NCBI GenBank assembly: GCA_944383325.1
Contig: CALWPC010000050.1
Location: 124,235 to 161,815 of the forward strand
Source: an uncultured Lachnospiraceae bacterium
Lineage (GTDB): Bacteria; Bacillota; Clostridia; Lachnospirales; Lachnospiraceae
Direction: 5' to 3'
DNA: 37,581 nucleotides
Position numbers and translations under genes: made by a program. Positions 33,610 to 37,581 of the stretch are shown here, piece after piece; the stretch's first letter is position 1, and each line of letters begins with the position of its first letter. The notes beneath the pieces were generated by a model that saw only the letters and a program-made list of their open reading frames with translations, made no database searches and was not told where the DNA came from.

Positions 33610-35601
33610 ATGAAAAATTTTGAAAAATATACAAAACAGTATTTTATGCCACCCGAGCCATGTTATGACTGGGTGCAAAAGGATTCGATAGAAAAGCCGC
33701 CTATTTGGTGCAGCGTAGATTTGCGCGACGGAAATCAGGCGTTAATTGAACCGATGAGCCTGGAACAAAAAATTACATTTTTCGAGATGTTGGTAAAGAT
33801 CGGATTTAAGGAGATCGAAGTGGGATTTCCGGCGGCGTCTGAAACAGAATATAATTTTTTGCGGGCGCTTATTGACCGCAATATGATTCCGCAGGATGTG
33901 ACGATCCAGGTGCTTACGCAGGCGCGGGAGCATATTATCCGGAAGACCTTCGAAGCGGTGAAGGGCGCTCCGCACGCGGTCATTCATCTTTACAATTCCA
34001 CCTCGGTAGCGCAGCGCGAGCAGGTGTTCAAAAAGAGTAAGGAAGAAATCAAACAGATTGCGGTGGACGGAGCAGAATTGCTCAAGCGTTTGGCTGATGA
34101 GACAGACGGTAATTTTTCGTTTCAGTATAGCCCGGAAAGTTTTCCGGGAACGGAAGTCGATTACGCGTTGGAAGTGTGCAATGCGGTTTTGGACGTATGG
34201 AAGCCATCTGCGGCTAATAAGGCGATTATCAATCTGCCCGCGACAGTGGAAAACGCAATGCCGCATGTGTTTGCTTCTCAGGTAGAATATATGAGCAAGC
34301 ATTTAAAGTACCGGGATCATGTGATTCTCTGTCTGCATCCTCATAATGACCGGGGAAGCGGTGTGTGCGACGCGGAGCTTGGAGTTTTGGCAGGGGCGCA
34401 GCGAATTGAGGGAACACTGTTTGGAAACGGTGAGCGGACCGGCAACGTGGATATTATCACACTGGCGATGAATATGTTTTCTCACGGCGTTGATCCGAAG
34501 CTTGACTTTTCCAATATGCCGGAAATTTGCAAGACGTACGAGGAACTTACCGGAATGCGCGTGTATGAGCGTCAGCCTTATGCGGGAGAGCTTGTGTTTA
34601 CCGCTTTTTCCGGGTCTCATCAGGATGCGATTGCCAAAGGAATGGCGTGGCGTGAAGAAAAGCAGTGCGAGTACTGGACGGTTCCGTATCTTCCGATTGA
34701 TCCGAAAGACGTCGGGCGGGAGTATGAGTCTGATGTGATACGTATCAACAGTCAGTCCGGCAAAGGCGGAGTCAGCTATATCTTAAAACAGAATTTCGGA
34801 ATGTCGATTCCGGACAAAATGAAAGAAGAAGTTGGCTATACAGTCAAAGGGGTGTCCGACAGGGAGCATAAAGAATTGTCTCCTGCCTGGATTTATCAGA
34901 TTTTTGAGGATAAATATATTTTAAATACCCCCAATTTCACCATTCCGGAATGTCATTTTAAACAGACAGACGGTATGGTTGCAGAGGTGACTATTGCGCA
35001 TGCGGGCGAGACCCGTGTTGTCACGGCGAATGGAAACGGGCGTATCGATGCGGTGAGCAATGCGGTAAAACAATATTTTAATGTCAGCTATGAACTTTCG
35101 GTTTATGAGGAGCATGCGCTGACCGAGGGGTCGTCCTCAAAGGCGGTTGCCTATGTGGGTATTTGCTGCCAGGGGAACATGCACTGGGGCGTGGGTATCC
35201 ATGAAGATATTATTCAGGCGTCGATTCATGCGCTTGAGGTGGCGGCCAATCAGCTAGAGGCCATCCGGTCTATGAGCGAGAGTCGTGACAGGCGGCTCAA
35301 CGATATTTTAAACTTTATTTCTGTAAATTACCGGACGGTGACACTGGAGGATTTGTCGGCGGAATTTTTCCTCTCCAAGCCGTATCTGTCGAAGTATATT
35401 AAAGAAAAGTCAGGGATGACATTCGGCGAGCTTGTCAAGAAAGTGCGGATGAAAAAAGCGCGCACCTTGTTGAAAAGCGGAGGTATGACGGTGGAGGCGG
35501 TCGCAGAATCGGTCGGCTATCAGAATGTGGAGCATTTTACGCGGCTGTTCAAAAAGAGGTACGGCATGTCGCCGGTGCAGTTTAAAAATCAGAAAAAGTG
35601 A
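33610..35601 (+). CDS. leuA: 2-isopropylmalate synthase fused to an AraC-type DNA-binding domain
   Basis: First committed enzyme of leucine synthesis (acetyl-CoA plus 2-oxoisovalerate), here with an unusual tail. Residues 1-about 554 are a complete LeuA of the ~560-residue class: [15 protein letters not shown] with the catalytic Arg-Asp pair, HPHNDRG metal ligands, [11 protein letters not shown], then the C-terminal leucine-binding regulatory domain ending near [20 protein letters not shown]. Residues about 555-663 are a full AraC/XylS double helix-turn-helix: [21 protein letters not shown] (582-602) and [22 protein letters not shown] (631-652), then MSPVQFK. The frame is continuous. ATG 33610 behind GGAGG is chosen over TTG 33595. 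An internal ATG (35272), with AGAGG 11 bases before it, could also yield the DNA-binding part alone. The product may sense leucine and act on DNA. Confidence 0.93.
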   Translation: MKNFEKYTKQYFMPPEPCYDWVQKDSIEKPPIWCSVDLRDGNQALIEPMSLEQKITFFEMLVKIGFKEIEVGFPAASETEYNFLRALIDRNMIPQDVTIQVLTQAREHIIRKTFEAVKGAPHAVIHLYNSTSVAQREQVFKKSKEEIKQIAVDGAELLKRLADETDGNFSFQYSPESFPGTEVDYALEVCNAVLDVWKPSAANKAIINLPATVENAMPHVFASQVEYMSKHLKYRDHVILCLHPHNDRGSGVCDAELGVLAGAQRIEGTLFGNGERTGNVDIITLAMNMFSHGVDPKLDFSNMPEICKTYEELTGMRVYERQPYAGELVFTAFSGSHQDAIAKGMAWREEKQCEYWTVPYLPIDPKDVGREYESDVIRINSQSGKGGVSYILKQNFGMSIPDKMKEEVGYTVKGVSDREHKELSPAWIYQIFEDKYILNTPNFTIPECHFKQTDGMVAEVTIAHAGETRVVTANGNGRIDAVSNAVKQYFNVSYELSVYEEHALTEGSSSKAVAYVGICCQGNMHWGVGIHEDIIQASIHALEVAANQLEAIRSMSESRDRRLNDILNFISVNYRTVTLEDLSAEFFLSKPYLSKYIKEKSGMTFGELVKKVRMKKARTLLKSGGMTVEAVAESVGYQNVEHFTRLFKKRYGMSPVQFKNQKK

Positions 35602-35613
35602 CGGGACATTTCC

Positions 35614-36093
35614 ATGGCCAGGGAATTAAAAACCAATGTAATGCGAATATTAGAGAAGAATCAAATTTCATATGAAGCGCTGCATTACGCGTGCGATCAG
35701 TTTATAGACGGCGTTCATGTGGCGGACCAGACCGGTACGCCGCATGAACAGTCTTTTAAGACGTTGGTCGCGCGGGGGAAAAGCGGCGCGTTTTATGTTT
35801 TTGTGCTGCCGGTTGAGCAGGAGGTCGACTTGAAAAAAGCGGCGCGCGTTTGCGGCGAAAAGTCTGTCGCGCTGCTGCATGTGCGGGAGCTGACCGCAGT
35901 GACCGGTTATATGCGCGGAGGATGCAGCCCGGTCGGGATGAAAAAACAGTTTCCGACTTTTTATGAGAAGTCGGCGGCTGAATTTCAGGAAATTTATATA
36001 AGCGGCGGAAGGGTTGGCCTGACGCTCAAAGTCCGTACAGACGCGCTGCTTTTCGTGACCGCCGGCCAGTATGCGGATTTTGCGGCAGTTTGA
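35614..36093 (+). CDS. ybaK: YbaK/EbsC-type Cys-tRNA deacylase
   Basis: Editing protein of 159 residues that hydrolyses Cys-tRNA(Pro) or related mischarged tRNA in trans. The motif TGYMRGGCSPVGMKK, and GVHVADQTGTPHEQSFKTL near the N-terminus, are typical of the YbaK branch. The start, ATG 35614, is 12 bases after the LeuA-AraC stop, with a weak ribosome site (GGGA), so it is probably read from the same transcript. No functional tie to leucine synthesis is evident. Confidence 0.92.
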   Translation: MARELKTNVMRILEKNQISYEALHYACDQFIDGVHVADQTGTPHEQSFKTLVARGKSGAFYVFVLPVEQEVDLKKAARVCGEKSVALLHVRELTAVTGYMRGGCSPVGMKKQFPTFYEKSAAEFQEIYISGGRVGLTLKVRTDALLFVTAGQYADFAAV

Positions 36094-36118
36094 TAAAACT
36101 TACTGGGAGAATATCGTT

Positions 36119-37581
36119 GTGAAAATAATAGAGCTTGCTAAAAAACGAAAATATTATCTGTTGGCGCTGTTGATTTTCTGGATTCTGGTGCTGTTTGTTT
36201 TTGACCCGTTGAATCCGTCAAAAGGGAATACGACAGAATACCGGTATGGTTTTGAAAGGGTCGGAGTGGCTTCGGAGATTGTGGAGGGGACGGTTCTGGA
36301 ACAGCGTTTTACGTCGCAGCAGAATCATCTGAAACAAATTTCTCTGTATATGGGTACTTATGAGAGGGAAAATACCGGTACTCTTCAGATCAGCGTGATC
36401 GATGAAGTTTCCGGCGATACGGTTGTCAAGAAAGAGGCAGACGTTTCTGATTTTGTGGACAATACATTTTATGAGCTGCCGTTTGAACCGCAGGCAATGT
36501 CTGAGGGCAGAACCTATGTGATCCGGCTGACGAGCGACGAGGGGACGATGGACAATTCCGTTACGGTTTTCGCAAGCAAAGTGGAGGACGGTTGCTTTGC
36601 GGCCGAGAAAAACGGCGAGACGTGTCCGTTTATGCTTGCGTTTAAGATCGGATACGACAATGCCGCGGTACAATACGTCAAGGTTGCAGCATGGCTGCTG
36701 TTGCTTGTGTTGTCTGTGATCTACATGCTTTTGGCGGGTTCGGCGGATGAAAAAACATTTTTAAAGTTTGCCTTTTTGTTGGGCGTTCTGGTTGTGATTT
36801 TTAATCCGTTTGCGCATTTTCTCGATGAAAGCACGCATTTTTTCCGATCTTATATGGTCAGCCAGGGCGACTGGCTAGACAGTGAACAAGACGATGAAAT
36901 CGGCGGCACAGTGGCGGAAAATTATGAGGAAATCATGGAGTCTGAGCTTACTCTGAAGTCTTATTTTTCGGATCCGGAATTTTGGAATCAGCGGTTTTCG
37001 GATCAGAAAGAATTTTATGTCAATCCTTATATGGCGTCCGTTGCCCCGCTCAATCATGCGGTCGCGGCAGTTGGTATTTTTATTGCCAATCTTTTGCATT
37101 TGCCGGCCGTGCTTGTGATCATTCTCGGAAGATTATGCGATTATCTGTTTTATGTGGGATTTTGCTATCTGGCGATCAAAAAAGCAACCCATTACAAAAG
37201 CCTGTTTTTTATTGTGGCGACGCTTCCGATGTCGGTCTGGCTTGCGGGATCGTTTTCGATTGATCCGGTGCTCGTCTCGGCGTCGCTGTTGTTTGCGTCT
37301 ATCTGCCTGAAGCATTATTTTGGCGGGGAGAGCATGATTCCGAAGGGTGAGATGGCGCTGCTTCTGGTGTGCGGCATTTTTATCGTTTCAGTAAAATACA
37401 TGATTTATACGCCAATTTTATTGTTGTTTTTCCTGATCCCGAGAAGTAAGTTTACAAAAAAGCAATATATAGGCGAACTTGCGGGGGCGATTGTCATTGT
37501 CCTGGCGATGGTGGCGCTGCAGGTATATCTGCTCGGCCGGTTTCAGTTTGAGGAGGATCGCAACGGAGATGTGGATGTCGG
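36119..37581 (+). CDS. DUF2142-like multi-pass membrane protein, 3' end cut off
   Basis: At least 487 residues are open to the window edge. One N-terminal membrane helix (about 14-31) is followed by a long outer beta-rich region (to about 170). Further helices begin near 182 and continue: LLLVLSVIYMLLAG, a conserved FNPFAHFLDESTHFFRSYMVSQGD block, AVLVIILGRLCDYLFYVGF, and several more. The NPFAH(x)nDESTHFFR pattern recalls DUF2142, predicted glycosyltransferase-like proteins of cell-surface polysaccharides. The start is GTG 36119 with GGGAGA 8 bases upstream. Function unknown; the family call is tentative. Confidence 0.75.
   Translation, partial: MKIIELAKKRKYYLLALLIFWILVLFVFDPLNPSKGNTTEYRYGFERVGVASEIVEGTVLEQRFTSQQNHLKQISLYMGTYERENTGTLQISVIDEVSGDTVVKKEADVSDFVDNTFYELPFEPQAMSEGRTYVIRLTSDEGTMDNSVTVFASKVEDGCFAAEKNGETCPFMLAFKIGYDNAAVQYVKVAAWLLLLVLSVIYMLLAGSADEKTFLKFAFLLGVLVVIFNPFAHFLDESTHFFRSYMVSQGDWLDSEQDDEIGGTVAENYEEIMESELTLKSYFSDPEFWNQRFSDQKEFYVNPYMASVAPLNHAVAAVGIFIANLLHLPAVLVIILGRLCDYLFYVGFCYLAIKKATHYKSLFFIVATLPMSVWLAGSFSIDPVLVSASLLFASICLKHYFGGESMIPKGEMALLLVCGIFIVSVKYMIYTPILLLFFLIPRSKFTKKQYIGELAGAIVIVLAMVALQVYLLGRFQFEEDRNGDVDV

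Overview
The window reads as chromosome of a spore-forming, anaerobic Gram-positive bacterium of the Clostridia, most likely a gut Lachnospiraceae. The grounds are the cotJ spore-coat operon, a rubredoxin, a DUF5685-DnaJ pair, cytoplasmic host-glycan enzymes (GH29 and sialate O-acetylesterase), AGGAGG-type ribosome sites and consensus sigma-A promoters. The taxonomic call is inference from gene content; there is no rRNA here to confirm it.

Layout, left to right. A truncated D-Ala-D-Ala ligase gene (minus strand) diverges from the glutamate synthase operon gltB-gltD (1035-7103), which ends in a clear terminator. A four-gene sugar-acid or hydroxy-acid operon follows (7268-10277): RraA-like aldolase, a two-piece UxaA-type dehydratase (SAF subunit plus large subunit) and an SDR dehydrogenase. 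A DUF305 gene comes next, with its GTG start inside a strong inverted repeat.

Between about 11050 and 14800 lies a decayed mobile-element island, visibly AT-richer and transcribed only from the minus strand. It holds a broken sigma-70-like gene, an IS3 transposase tail, an intact AAA/DUF4143 ATPase and a TnpV remnant. Chromosomal genes resume with an MacB/FtsX-type ABC exporter pair whose permease carries a very large coiled-coil insert, then a DbpA-like DEAD-box helicase, an Rrf2-family regulator with rubredoxin, and cotJA-cotJB-cotJC.

A restriction-modification cassette (23535-26844) has one HNH nuclease and two tandem cytosine-C5 methyltransferases. It is followed by an SDR gene that converges, with only a 7-base gap, on a minus-strand alpha-fucosidase/sialate esterase operon. 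Divergent from that operon is DUF5685-DnaJ, then an iron-sulfur aldo/keto reductase.

The most unusual gene is at 33610-35601: a full 2-isopropylmalate synthase (LeuA) joined in one reading frame to a complete AraC-type double helix-turn-helix. This suggests a leucine-sensing biosynthetic enzyme that also binds DNA. A YbaK-type deacylase and a truncated multi-pass DUF2142-like membrane protein close the window.
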